From Acidovorax sp. A79 (GTDB taxonomy: Bacteria > Pseudomonadota > Gammaproteobacteria > Burkholderiales > Burkholderiaceae_C), in NCBI RefSeq assembly GCF_041154505.1, contig NZ_AP028672.1:4752501-4816500 (forward strand): a stretch of DNA of 64,000 nt. Reading direction: 5' to 3'. The position numbers and the translations under genes are program-made. Under the pieces are notes generated by a model. It was given only the letters and a program-made list of their open reading frames with translations. It was not told where the DNA came from and ran no database searches. Positions 28,335 through 36,205 of this stretch are shown in pieces (positions within the stretch are counted from its first letter, which is position 1; the number at the start of each line of letters is the position of its first letter).

Positions 28335-29323
28335 TGGCGCGCATTCTCGTGACCGGGGCCGACGGTTTCCTGGGCCGCGGCGTGGTGGCGGCCCTGGCGC
28401 GCGAGGGCGCCCCCGTCATCGTCGCCGCCGACGTGCGCGAAGTGCCCGCCGAGCGCCGCCTGCCCGGCGTCACCTACGTGGTGCAGGACGTGCGCGACCC
28501 GGCGCTGGCGCAAACGCTGGCCGAGAACTCCATTGACAGCGTGGTGCACCTGGCCTCCATCGTCACGCCCGGCAAGGGCTCCAACCGCGAATTCGAATAC
28601 TCCGTGGACGTGCTGGGCAGCCAGAACGTGCTCGACGCCTGCGTGGCCACGGGCGTGCGGCACCTGGTCGTCAGCTCCAGCGGCGCGGCCTATGGCTACC
28701 ACGCCGATAATCCCGACTGGCTGCGCGAAACGGATGCGCTGCGGGGGAACGAAGTCTTTGCCTATGCGCACCACAAGCGCCTGGTGGAGGAGATGCTGGC
28801 GCGCTACCGCACACAGCACCCGCAACTCGCGCAGACCGTGCTGCGCATCGGCACCATCCTGGGCGAGCGGGTGGACAACCAGATCACGGCGCTGTTCGAG
28901 AAGCGGCGCCTGCTGGCCATCCGGGGCAGCGCCAGTCCGTTCGTGTTCATCTGGGACGAGGATGTCACCGGTGCCATCGTGCACGCGCTGCGCACGCGCC
29001 GCGCCGGGTGCTTCAACCTCGCGGGCGATGGCGCGCTGCCGCTGCGCGAGATCGCGGCGCGCCTGGGCAAACCGGTGCTGGACCTGCCGGCGGGCCTGCT
29101 GCGCGCCGCGCTGGCGATGGGGTCGGCCCTGGGCGTGAGCCGCTACGGGCCCGAGCAGCTCGACTTTCTGCGCTATCGCCCGGTGCTGCTCAACACCGCG
29201 CTCAAGGAGGTGCTGGGCTACGTGCCGGCCAAGACCAGCAGCGAGGCCTTCGACGCCTTCGTGGCCGCGCGCGAACGCCAGGGGCGTCCGGTGGCGGCGG
29301 GCAGCCGCGTGGTGTCCGCATGA
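28331..29323 (+). CDS. NAD-dependent epimerase/dehydratase family protein
   Basis: A 330-residue extended SDR. The N-terminal cofactor loop is TGADGFLG (residues 8-15), the substrate region starts VHLASIV, and the catalytic pair is in YAHHK. FNLAGDG in the C-terminal part matches extended SDRs such as nucleotide-sugar epimerases and 3-beta-hydroxysteroid dehydrogenases. The ATG overlaps the transporter stop and its own stop overlaps the EamA start, so it is translationally embedded in the operon. A role in the same catabolic route is more likely than sugar-nucleotide metabolism. Confidence 0.8.
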   Translation: MMARILVTGADGFLGRGVVAALAREGAPVIVAADVREVPAERRLPGVTYVVQDVRDPALAQTLAENSIDSVVHLASIVTPGKGSNREFEYSVDVLGSQNVLDACVATGVRHLVVSSSGAAYGYHADNPDWLRETDALRGNEVFAYAHHKRLVEEMLARYRTQHPQLAQTVLRIGTILGERVDNQITALFEKRRLLAIRGSASPFVFIWDEDVTGAIVHALRTRRAGCFNLAGDGALPLREIAARLGKPVLDLPAGLLRAALAMGSALGVSRYGPEQLDFLRYRPVLLNTALKEVLGYVPAKTSSEAFDAFVAARERQGRPVAAGSRVVSA

Positions 29324-30240
29324 ATGCCGCCGCGCTGAGCCGGGGCGACCTGCTGCGCGCCTTGGCGGTGGTGGTCATCTGGGGGCTGAACTTCGTGGTG
29401 ATGAAGCTGGGCCTGCAGGGGCTCAGCCCCATGCTGCTGGGGGCGCTGCGGTTCTCGGCCGCGTCGCTGCCCTTCCTGCTGTTCGTGCCGCGCCCGGCGC
29501 TCCCCTGGCGGTTCGTGCTGGGCTATGGGCTGGCCCAGGGCCTGGGCCAGTTCGGATTCCTGTTCCTGGGGTTGCAGCTGGGGATGACGGCGGGCATGGC
29601 GTCGGTCGTCATGCAGACGCAGGCCTTCTTCACGCTGCTGCTGGCCGCCCCGCTGCTGGGCGAGCGCGCCCGGCCCTGGCAGTGGTGGGGCCTCACGCTG
29701 GCCTTCGCGGGGCTGATGACCATCGGGCTCGCCCATGGCGAAGGCCCCGGGCAGATGACGCTCGCGGGCTTCGCGCTTACGCTGGCGGCCGCCTTCATGT
29801 GGGCGGTGTCCAATCTCGTGGCGCGCCGTGCCGCGACGGCGGGGCCGTACGGGCCGTTCCCGTTCATCGTGTGGAGCAGCACGGTGCCGATCGTGCCTTT
29901 CTTCGCGCTGGCGCTGTGGACCGATGGCGCGCAGGGCGTGCTCGCGCAGCTGCGGGCGGTGGACGGCGTGGCGCTGGCGGCCGTGCTGTACCTCGCCCTG
30001 CTGGCCACCTTGCTCGCCTACACGTTGTGGACGCAGCTGTTGCAGCGCCACCCCGCCGGGCGGGTCACTCCGTTTTCGCTGCTGGTGCCGGTGGTCGGGC
30101 TGTGGGCCGCATATGCCTTTCTGGGAGAGCAGCCCGCGCCGCTGCAGTGGGCGGGAGCGGGGGCCGTGCTCTGCGGGCTCGTGGTCAACCAGGCCGGGGG
30201 CTGGCTGCGGGCGCGGCGCGCGAGGCCGGCGGCCTCCTAG
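29320..30240 (+). CDS. EamA/DMT-family exporter
   Basis: A 306-residue drug/metabolite transporter with ten predicted helices in two EamA repeats (VIWGLNFVVMKLGLQGL at the start of the first, AAFMWAVSNLVARR at the start of the second). These proteins export amino acids, metabolites or toxic intermediates. Its ATG overlaps the epimerase stop (ATGA). It is the apparent last gene of the operon under IclR-type control and could remove overflow products. Confidence 0.85.
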   Translation: MNAAALSRGDLLRALAVVVIWGLNFVVMKLGLQGLSPMLLGALRFSAASLPFLLFVPRPALPWRFVLGYGLAQGLGQFGFLFLGLQLGMTAGMASVVMQTQAFFTLLLAAPLLGERARPWQWWGLTLAFAGLMTIGLAHGEGPGQMTLAGFALTLAAAFMWAVSNLVARRAATAGPYGPFPFIVWSSTVPIVPFFALALWTDGAQGVLAQLRAVDGVALAAVLYLALLATLLAYTLWTQLLQRHPAGRVTPFSLLVPVVGLWAAYAFLGEQPAPLQWAGAGAVLCGLVVNQAGGWLRARRARPAAS

Positions 30241-30274
30241 AATCCCCTCTTTTCTTCTTTTTTCGCAAGGATGC

Positions 30275-30913
30275 ATGGTGGCCGACAGCGTGGTGTTGCA
30301 GGTGCAGGGGTTGCGGTTTGCCTACCCGGAGTGCGCGGTGCTGGAGGGCTTTAGCCTCGCATGGCCCGCGGGGCTGGCGCTGGTGCAGGGCGACGAGAGC
30401 ACGGGCAAGACCACGCTGCTGCGCGTGCTGGCGGGTGAGCTGACGCCCCAGGCGGGCGATATCACGCTGCGCGGCGTGCGCCGGGGGGCGGTGCCTGCCG
30501 CGGCCTGGCGCGCGCAGGTGTTCTGGCAGGACCCGCGCGCCACGGCGCTGGACCCGCTCACGGTGCGCCAGTGGCTGGGCAGCCTGCCTGCGCACTGCGC
30601 GCGGTGGGACGCCGCCGCCCTGGCGGCGCATGTGGAGGGGTTCTCGCTGGAACCTCATCTGGACAAGCCTTTTTTTGCCTTGTCCACCGGCAGCCGGCGC
30701 AAGGCGCTGATGGCCGCCGCGCTGGCCAGCGGGGCCGCGCTCACGCTCATCGACGAGCCGGTGGCGGGGCTCGACAAGCCTTCGGTCAGCTACCTCGGCC
30801 AGGCCCTGGCCGAAGCCGCGCGCCAGCCGGCGCGGCTGGTGGTGGTGGCGCACTACGAGGCGCTGCCGGGCGTGCCCTGGGACAGCGTGGCGACATTGGC
30901 CCGGCCTCGCTAG
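30275..30913 (+). CDS. Orphan ABC ATPase with altered signature motif
   Basis: A 212-residue ABC ATP-binding protein. Walker A GDESTGKTT and Walker B LTLIDEPVAGLD are intact. The signature is LSTGSRRK instead of LSGGQ, and the Q-loop is FWQDPRA. The switch histidine is in VVAHYE. No permease or binding protein is adjacent, so its partners must lie elsewhere or it acts as a soluble ATPase. Length recalls CcmA-type exporters. An AAGG 4 bases before the ATG supports the start. It follows the EamA gene by 34 bases and may be co-transcribed. Confidence 0.75.
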   Translation: MVADSVVLQVQGLRFAYPECAVLEGFSLAWPAGLALVQGDESTGKTTLLRVLAGELTPQAGDITLRGVRRGAVPAAAWRAQVFWQDPRATALDPLTVRQWLGSLPAHCARWDAAALAAHVEGFSLEPHLDKPFFALSTGSRRKALMAAALASGAALTLIDEPVAGLDKPSVSYLGQALAEAARQPARLVVVAHYEALPGVPWDSVATLARPR

Positions 30914-30919
30914 GGCCCG

Positions 30920-31047
30920 TCAACACTGTTTTCGCCAGTGCCAAGGCCGGGGCCTTGGCTAGGAACGCAACGACGAGTGGCCTGGATGGGATGCAGTGGG
31001 CGGCCTCCCCTTCGGGTTGCGATGCCAGCAAAAATAGTGCTGACAGC
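30920..31047. repeat. Imperfect inverted-repeat element in intergenic gap
   Basis: The end CAACACTGTTTTCGCCAG (30921-30938) and the end near 31028-31047 (GCAAAAATAGTGCTG) are imperfect inverted copies, 12 of 15 core positions pairing. Inside lies a perfect palindrome CCAAGGCC-GG-GGCCTTGG (30941-30958). No reading frame is supported. It looks like a small hairpin-type repeat or the ends of a decayed mobile unit. Confidence 0.45.
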
Positions 31048-31094
31048 CCTAAACTGGGCGACCCTGCCTGCCCATTTCTCTTGAAGGACACCCC

Positions 31095-31727
31095 ATGGAC
31101 GCGCTCCTCTTCGCCCCGGTGGCCGTGGCCATTGCGCTCACGCCCGGCCCCAACAACTTCTGCGGCCTCAACAACGGCATCCGCGCGGGCATCGGCGCGG
31201 CGCTGGTGGCCACGCTGGGGCGGGTGGCGGCGTTCGCCATCTTCCTGGCCATCTCGGCCGTGGGCCTGGGGGCGATGCTGCTGGCATCCGAGATGGCGTT
31301 CACGGTCGTCAAGTGGGTGGGCGCCTGCTACCTCTTCTGGCTGGGCTGGAAGGCATGGCGCAGCCGTGAGTTCAGCGGGCTGGAGGTGGTCGAGGGCGGC
31401 GACGTGAAATCCTCCGGCGCCCCGGTGCGGCTGAAGGCGCTCATCACCCAGGAGTTCCTGCTGGGCATCACCAACCCCAAGGCCATCATCCTGTTCGCGG
31501 CGATCTTCCCGCAGTTCATCGACCCGAGCCAGCCGGCCGTGCGCCAGTTCGTGGTGCTGGGCGCCGTGTACCTGGCGGCGGAGTTCGTCTCCACGGCCGT
31601 GTATGCCGCCGGCGGGCGCCAGATCCGCCGCTTCATCCGCACTTCGCGCGGCGTGGTCCGGCTGAACAAGGCCACGGGCGGTTTCTTCATGGGGGCGGGC
31701 GGCCTGCTGCTGGCCACCAATCGCTGA
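31095..31727 (+). CDS. LysE/RhtB-family amino-acid exporter
   Basis: A 210-residue inner-membrane exporter with about six helices. The N-terminal ALTPGPNNFCGLNNGIRAG is the LysE/RhtB signature, and LLGITNPKAIILFAAIFPQF is the second conserved block. Members export amino acids such as homoserine, threonine or lysine. It starts after the inverted-repeat gap with TTGAAGGA upstream of the ATG and is convergent with the response regulator gene. Substrate unknown. Confidence 0.85.
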   Translation: MDALLFAPVAVAIALTPGPNNFCGLNNGIRAGIGAALVATLGRVAAFAIFLAISAVGLGAMLLASEMAFTVVKWVGACYLFWLGWKAWRSREFSGLEVVEGGDVKSSGAPVRLKALITQEFLLGITNPKAIILFAAIFPQFIDPSQPAVRQFVVLGAVYLAAEFVSTAVYAAGGRQIRRFIRTSRGVVRLNKATGGFFMGAGGLLLATNR

Positions 31728-31748
31728 CACCCGGGCGCGGGCGCGCCG

Positions 31749-32597
31749 CTACATCGCCTTGAACAGGTGGGCGTAGAGGCGGCTCACGGGCAGCTTCTCG
31801 GGCCGTCCGGCCAGCTCCAGGTGCAGCTTGCCCGCCTCGTCGCGGGTCACGGTGGTGATGCAACTGGCGCGCACCAGCGTGCTGCGGTGGATCTGCCAGA
31901 ACACCTGGGTGTCGAGCTGGCCGATCAGGTCCTTGAGCGGGGTGCGGATCAGGTACTCACGCGCTGCGGTCAGCACCCGCACGTACTTGTCGGCCGCCTC
32001 GAAATACAGCACGTCGGCCACCGGCACCATGTGGATCTGGCTGCCGCTGCTGGCCTGGATGAGCGTGAGCGGCGTGCCCGTCGCCGGTGCAGCGGGCGCA
32101 GCTGCGGCAACGGGGGCCGCCACCCCGGGCGCCACCAGCAGGTTCCGCAACTGGGCCATGGTTGCTTCAAAATCCATAGCGGCTGGCGCTTTGCTGGAAA
32201 GCGCCAGCTGCAGTTTTTGCACCGTTTTTTGCAGCCGCGCGGCCTGCACGGGCTTGAGCAGGTAGTCCACCGCCTGCGCTTCGAACGCCTGCACGGCGTA
32301 CTGGTCGTAGGCGGTCACGAACACCAGCGCGGGAAAGGGGCGGCCCGAGGGGCCCTCGGCGGGCCAGGCGTCGGCCAGTTCCACGGCGGCATCCAGGCCG
32401 CTCTGGCCGGGCATGCGGATGTCGAAGAACAGCACGTCCGGCTGCAGCGCCAGGGCCTGGCGCACGGCGGACAGGCCGTCGCCCACGGTGGCCACGACCT
32501 GCAGCCCGGGCCAGGCGCGGGCCAGCTCTTGCTGCAGCGCGGCGGCGAGCAGGGGTTCGTCTTCAGCAATCAGGGCGCGCACGGCAGGCTGGGTCAT
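31749..32597 (-). CDS. LytTR-type response regulator
   Basis: A 282-residue AlgR/LytR-type response regulator. The receiver domain has acidic pocket EDE (12-14), phospho-acceptor D59 in FFDIRMPG, T in FVTAYD and K in LLKPVQ. The C-terminal LytTR DNA-binding domain spans about 180-282 (HMVPVADVLYFEAADKYVRV). Between them, residues about 126-145 (QLALSSKAPAAMDFEA) are encoded by a palindromic repeat copy (32171-32218), and an alanine-rich linker follows. Its ATG overlaps the histidine kinase stop, so the two form a coupled pair. Confidence 0.88.
   Translation of the reverse strand: MTQPAVRALIAEDEPLLAAALQQELARAWPGLQVVATVGDGLSAVRQALALQPDVLFFDIRMPGQSGLDAAVELADAWPAEGPSGRPFPALVFVTAYDQYAVQAFEAQAVDYLLKPVQAARLQKTVQKLQLALSSKAPAAMDFEATMAQLRNLLVAPGVAAPVAAAAPAAPATGTPLTLIQASSGSQIHMVPVADVLYFEAADKYVRVLTAAREYLIRTPLKDLIGQLDTQVFWQIHRSTLVRASCITTVTRDEAGKLHLELAGRPEKLPVSRLYAHLFKAM
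32171..32218. repeat. Dispersed palindromic repeat, copy D (inside response regulator)
   Basis: GCTGGCGCTTT and AAAGCGCCAGC form a perfect 11-bp stem around GCTGG, with flanking ATAGC and a T-rich tail. It is read in frame in the inter-domain linker of the response regulator. Confidence 0.7.
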
Positions 32598-33664
32598 GGG
32601 GTGGTGGTCGACGGGCTCGATTTCAAGGGAAAAGTGACCGTAGCGCTTGTCCCGCCAGCGCTGCCAGCTATCAATTTCAGAGTGCCCGCCGTTCCGTGCA
32701 GTGTGGCCAGCCGCTCACGCGCCTGGGCCAGGCCAAAGCTCTGCCCCGGCCCCGGGGTGGGCAGGGTGTCGGGCAGGCCCGCGCCGGTGTCGGTCACATC
32801 CAGCACCAATAGCGCCCCGCTGTCACTCTGCCGCGTGCTGGCACGCACGGTGATGTGCCCGCCCTCGACCTGCGGCTCCAGGCCGTGGCGGATGGCGTTT
32901 TCCACCAGGGGCTGCAGCAGCAGCGGCGGCACGGGCACATCGCGCAGCGCGTCGGGCAGGTCCAGCGTGTAGGCCAGGCGCGGGCCCATGCGCACCGCCA
33001 TCAGCTCCAGGTAGTCACGCAGGCGCTCGAACTCGTTCTCCAGCGGATGCTGGGTGCTGCGCGAGGCGCTGAGCGTGGCGCGCAGGTAGCCGATCATGCG
33101 GTCCAGCATCTCCTGCGCGCGGGCCGGGTCGGTGCCGATCAGCATGCGCAGGTTGGCCAGGGTGTTGAACAGCATGTGGGGTTCGAGCTGCGTTTCCAGC
33201 AGCTTGAGCTGCGCTTCGCTCGCCTGGCTGCGCACCTCGTTGACCTTGGCCAGCAGCCAGGCGCTCTTGCTCTTGGTGTAGAAGTAGTAGGTGCCCAGGA
33301 ACCCCGCCACCACGGTGATGCCGATGGAGATGCGCAGCTGCGCACGGCCGCCCTGGTCCCACGACGAGCTGCCGCACCACCAGTCGCCCAGCAGCGTGCC
33401 GCCCAGGTAGCCCAGCACGATGCTGGCAAACGGCAGCAGGAACCCGGACAGGCCCGTGGGCCAGCCCGTCTCCTTGCTGGACGGAAACAGGTGCCGGCCG
33501 AAGTCGATCAGCGCCCAGGTCAGCGAGCCGATGGCCAGCGAGTAGCGGGCCGGGATGTCGTAGGCCTTATCGGGCTGGAAGGCGTACTGCAGGGCCGCGA
33601 TGGCCAGGCAGAAGGCCAGCACCTGCAGCAGGTGCTGCAGCTTCTCGATCCAGTCGATTTTCAT
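32594..33664 (-). CDS. LytS-type sensor histidine kinase
   Basis: A 356-residue inner-membrane histidine kinase of the His_kinase/LytS class. About four transmembrane segments (10-130) are followed by the phosphorylation segment LEPHMLFNTLANLR (H163). The ATPase domain has N-box PLVENAIRHGLEP and G-box DTGAGLP. Signal unknown; no extracytoplasmic domain is visible, so the membrane part may be the sensor. The 3' end contains palindromic repeat copy E (32636-32680), encoding KLIAGSAGGTSAT near the C-terminus. It is coupled to the LytTR regulator by an ATGA overlap. Confidence 0.88.
   Translation of the reverse strand: MKIDWIEKLQHLLQVLAFCLAIAALQYAFQPDKAYDIPARYSLAIGSLTWALIDFGRHLFPSSKETGWPTGLSGFLLPFASIVLGYLGGTLLGDWWCGSSSWDQGGRAQLRISIGITVVAGFLGTYYFYTKSKSAWLLAKVNEVRSQASEAQLKLLETQLEPHMLFNTLANLRMLIGTDPARAQEMLDRMIGYLRATLSASRSTQHPLENEFERLRDYLELMAVRMGPRLAYTLDLPDALRDVPVPPLLLQPLVENAIRHGLEPQVEGGHITVRASTRQSDSGALLVLDVTDTGAGLPDTLPTPGPGQSFGLAQARERLATLHGTAGTLKLIAGSAGGTSATVTFPLKSSPSTTTP
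32636..32680. repeat. Dispersed palindromic repeat, copy E (inside histidine kinase)
   Basis: AGCGCTTG and CAGCGCTGCCAGCTATC (from 32656) match the two arms of the family. It is read in frame in the last 30 codons of the LytS-type kinase gene. Confidence 0.65.
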
Positions 33665-33705
33665 GGCGGCGCGGGCGTGGTGGTCGAAGGCGCAGGCCGT
33701 GGGGC

Positions 33706-34011
33706 CTAGCGCTGGTTGCGCTCTTGCTGGTCGCGCAAAAGCCGCTCGCGCTCCTTTTGCACCATGCGCTCGCGCAGGCCGCTGCCGGTGCCCAGCACGA
33801 ACACCGAGATGCCGTGCAGCGCCAGCCCCAGGCCCCAGCCCAGCAGCGGGAACACCGACCACGGCCGGTTGCCGAAGCCGTAGCGCGACAGGCTGAACAG
33901 CACCAGGTTGACCACGACGAAGGCGGCGGCGTGCACATACCAGCCCAGCTTGGCGCCAGCGCGCCGGCGGGCCAGTTGTTCGATGTCGTCGGGGGTCATG
34001 GGTTGGGGCAT
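33706..34011 (-). CDS. 2TM-domain small membrane protein (first copy)
   Basis: A 101-residue protein with two transmembrane helices (about 24-43 and 54-73). The N-terminal ARRRAGAKLGWYVHAAAFVVVN and the C-terminal basic tail after SGLRERMVQ match the 2TM domain, often found fused to or beside LytTR and histidine kinase proteins. It lies 41 bases upstream of the LytS-type kinase gene on the same strand, so it may be a third component of the signalling unit. A close paralogue is at 35223-35516. Confidence 0.8.
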   Translation of the reverse strand: MPQPMTPDDIEQLARRRAGAKLGWYVHAAAFVVVNLVLFSLSRYGFGNRPWSVFPLLGWGLGLALHGISVFVLGTGSGLRERMVQKERERLLRDQQERNQR

Positions 34012-34026
34012 GGTGAGGGGTCGATT

Positions 34027-34150
34027 CTAGGCGGGCGCCGCGCGGGCTCGGCCCTGGCAGGCGTGGGCGATGGTGCGCACGGCCAGCGCGTTCAGCGTGA
34101 GGCCGATGTGGTTCACGCCGGTGTGCCGCGTCATGCGGTCACGGAGCGCC
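34027..34150 (-). pseudogene. C-terminal remnant of a hydrolase-like gene
   Basis: In a frame different from the adjacent hydrolase, a stretch ending at the stop 34027-34029 reads TRHTGVNHIGLTLNALAV and continues to RARAAPA. Almost all third codon positions are G or C (about 39 of 41), as in true genes here, and NHIGLTLN resembles the C-terminus of some alpha/beta hydrolases. It has no credible start or N-terminal part. It is most likely the 3' remnant of a deleted or frameshifted gene. A real short gene from the ATG at about 34134 is possible but less likely. Confidence 0.45.
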
Positions 34151-35212
34151 ACGGCGCGGCAGCGGCAGCAGGTGCTGCTCGAAGTAGCGCACGATCCGCA
34201 GGTCGACAGCGTGCATCTGGCTGCGGTCGAAGCCCGGCGGGTCGCCCAGCAGCCGCGCCGCCAGCGCGGACATCCGGTCCCGGGGCGGCGGTGGGGAGAG
34301 CAGCGCGCCGTGGCCGGCGTCGGGCAGGGCGGCCAGCAGGGTGCAGCGGTCGGCGCAGGCCTGGAGCACACGGTCGCTGTGAAAGCGGGGCACCAGCCAC
34401 AGGTCCTGCCCGGAGGTGATCAGCGCCAGGGGCACGCGCGGCCTGGCCAGTGACTCCATGTCGAAATCCGCCGCGGCCGGCACCCCCGCCACCACGGCCG
34501 CGATGCGCGGTTCGCCATGGGCCTGCCAGGCGGCGTCGTCAAAACGCTGGCGGATGACGCCCAGCGCCACGGCCTTCTTCACGCCGTCAAGGAGGTTGCC
34601 CTTGAGTTCGGTGGCAAGCCCCACGCAGGTCGCGAAGTCGTCCGCGATGTGGGCTTCGCAGTGCTGCCGGAACAAGGCGGGCGACCAGCGTCCGCCAGCC
34701 AGGCTGAGGGCGGTGTGGCCGCCGGCGGACATGCCGTACATGCCCACCCGGTCCAGCGACAGCAGGGGCGCCAGGGCCGCGTCCTTGGCGATGGCGTCGA
34801 TGGCGCGCGAGACCTCGGCCGGGCGCCGCTTCCAGCTCTCGGGGCCGGGGGTCGACGGGTCTTTCGCGTTGTCGCCGGTGTGCTCGGGCAGGGCCACCAC
34901 GAAGCCCGCGCCCACCAGGGCGCGCGCCAGGTCCGAGTGCACCCACGGGTTGCCGCCGGAGCCGTGCGACACCACGACCAGCCGGCCGTTGCCCGCCACC
35001 GGAGCGCCTTGCCAGGCCGCCTGGAGGCTGAAGGGGCCGCGCTGCAGTGCCTCGTCGGGTGCGCTGCTGGGGTAGTACACGGTGACGGGGCCGTCGCCCT
35101 GCATGCCCGGAATCTCCATGAGGCCCGTACCCGCCTGCGCCAGGCTGGCGCACACGGCGAGCAGGCCCGCCAGGATCAGGGAAACGTGGTGGTGGATGTG
35201 CAGCTGTTTCAT
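34139..35212 (-). CDS. Secreted dienelactone-hydrolase-like protein
   Basis: A 357-residue alpha/beta hydrolase. A Sec signal peptide (about 1-27, ending LAQA) suggests a periplasmic location. The oxyanion loop is in VVVSHGSGGNPW, the nucleophile elbow is GMSAGG, and the acid and base candidates are in GQDLW and DAGHGAL. It resembles the predicted dienelactone hydrolase group, which act on esters or lactones. It sits between two paralogous 2TM-domain genes. Its 3' end abuts a gene remnant in another frame (34027-34150), so the C-terminus may have been altered by the same event. Confidence 0.78.
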   Translation of the reverse strand: MKQLHIHHHVSLILAGLLAVCASLAQAGTGLMEIPGMQGDGPVTVYYPSSAPDEALQRGPFSLQAAWQGAPVAGNGRLVVVSHGSGGNPWVHSDLARALVGAGFVVALPEHTGDNAKDPSTPGPESWKRRPAEVSRAIDAIAKDAALAPLLSLDRVGMYGMSAGGHTALSLAGGRWSPALFRQHCEAHIADDFATCVGLATELKGNLLDGVKKAVALGVIRQRFDDAAWQAHGEPRIAAVVAGVPAAADFDMESLARPRVPLALITSGQDLWLVPRFHSDRVLQACADRCTLLAALPDAGHGALLSPPPPRDRMSALAARLLGDPPGFDRSQMHAVDLRIVRYFEQHLLPLPRRGAP

Positions 35213-35222
35213 GGAGCCTCGC

Positions 35223-35516
35223 TCAGGATGGGTTGTGGTTCTGGGCAATGCGGTCGCGCTCGGCCTGCACCATGCGCTCGTGCAGGCCGGACCCACCAGC
35301 CAGCAGAAACACCACGATGCCGTGCACGGCCAGGCCGATGCCCCAGCCCAGCGCGGGGTAGACGGCCCAGTGGCGGCCGCTGCTGGCGGACAGCGTGACG
35401 AGCAGCAGGTTGACCAGAAGATAGACGCTGGCGTGCATGTACCAGCCCAGCTTGGCGCCGGCGCGTTTGCGGGCCAGGCGTTCGATGGGGTCGTTGAAGG
35501 TCGGTTCTTGGCGCAT
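35223..35516 (-). CDS. 2TM-domain small membrane protein (second copy)
   Basis: A 97-residue two-helix protein, clearly paralogous to 33706-34011: both share LARxRAGAKLGWYxHA near the N-terminus and GSGLxERMVQxERxR after the second helix. It starts 10 bases upstream of the hydrolase gene on the same strand, with GAGGAGAACCCGCC before the ATG. It is probably co-transcribed with the hydrolase. Function unknown; the pair may modulate the LytS/LytTR system. Confidence 0.78.
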   Translation of the reverse strand: MRQEPTFNDPIERLARKRAGAKLGWYMHASVYLLVNLLLVTLSASSGRHWAVYPALGWGIGLAVHGIVVFLLAGGSGLHERMVQAERDRIAQNHNPS

Positions 35517-35583
35517 GGCGGGTTCTCCTCAACAGTCAGGCAAGGCAGGGAAGGGAAGGGCAGGCAACGGGCATGGCCGGGGT

Positions 35584-36156
35584 TCAGGTGCCCACCGGCG
35601 AGGCGCCGAAGACCGCGCTGTGCTGCGCCAGGCGCCACAGACGCAGTGCCCGGGCGGCGAACAGGCCGTTGAACACGCCGTAGAGGGCGGAGATCTGCAG
35701 GGCGAACGCGCCGTCCCGGGCCAGGGAGGGCTGCAGGGCCAGCTCGGCGCCCACGAAGTACTTGGTCAGGAAGATGCCGATGATCAGCGCCAGCGGCATC
35801 GCGCTGCCCGGAACGTGGAAGCTGCGCGAGGAGGCCGCGTAGAGCGTGCCGGCCGGCGCGGTGGGCTGGAACCACAGGGCCAGCGCGCCGATCAGCACCG
35901 CGGCCACGAGCCAGGCGCCGACCGCCTGCGCCGCCGTCTGGCCCGCGCCGCCAAACGCCGACACGACGCCCGCCACGGAGAAGATGGCCATGCCCACGGG
36001 CATGAGCAGGGTCCGGCGCAGGCTGGCGGTGCGGTCGCACAGCTGGCTGGCCCCCAGCCCCACGAGGGCGGCCAGCAGGCCCCAGACCCAGTAGGGAGTG
36101 TGCGTGACGATCTGGATCAGTGCCTGGGGCTGGTGAACAATCACATTGAGCAGCAT
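35584..36156 (-). CDS. Uncharacterised multi-pass membrane protein
   Basis: A 190-residue protein with about six hydrophobic segments, beginning MLLNVIVHQPQALIQIVTHTPYWVWGLL. It resembles small uncharacterised membrane proteins of Burkholderiales (possibly the DUF6622 type, which I cannot confirm). Conserved-looking features are THTPYWVWGLL at the first helix and MPLALIIGIFLTKYFVGAEL. It starts 49 bases after the DUF2306-like gene on the same strand. Function unknown. Confidence 0.7.
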   Translation of the reverse strand: MLLNVIVHQPQALIQIVTHTPYWVWGLLAALVGLGASQLCDRTASLRRTLLMPVGMAIFSVAGVVSAFGGAGQTAAQAVGAWLVAAVLIGALALWFQPTAPAGTLYAASSRSFHVPGSAMPLALIIGIFLTKYFVGAELALQPSLARDGAFALQISALYGVFNGLFAARALRLWRLAQHSAVFGASPVGT

Positions 36157-36205
36157 GGTGTGGTTCCTTGGTGTGGAGGGGATGTGGGGGCTGGAAAGGG
36201 CGGGG

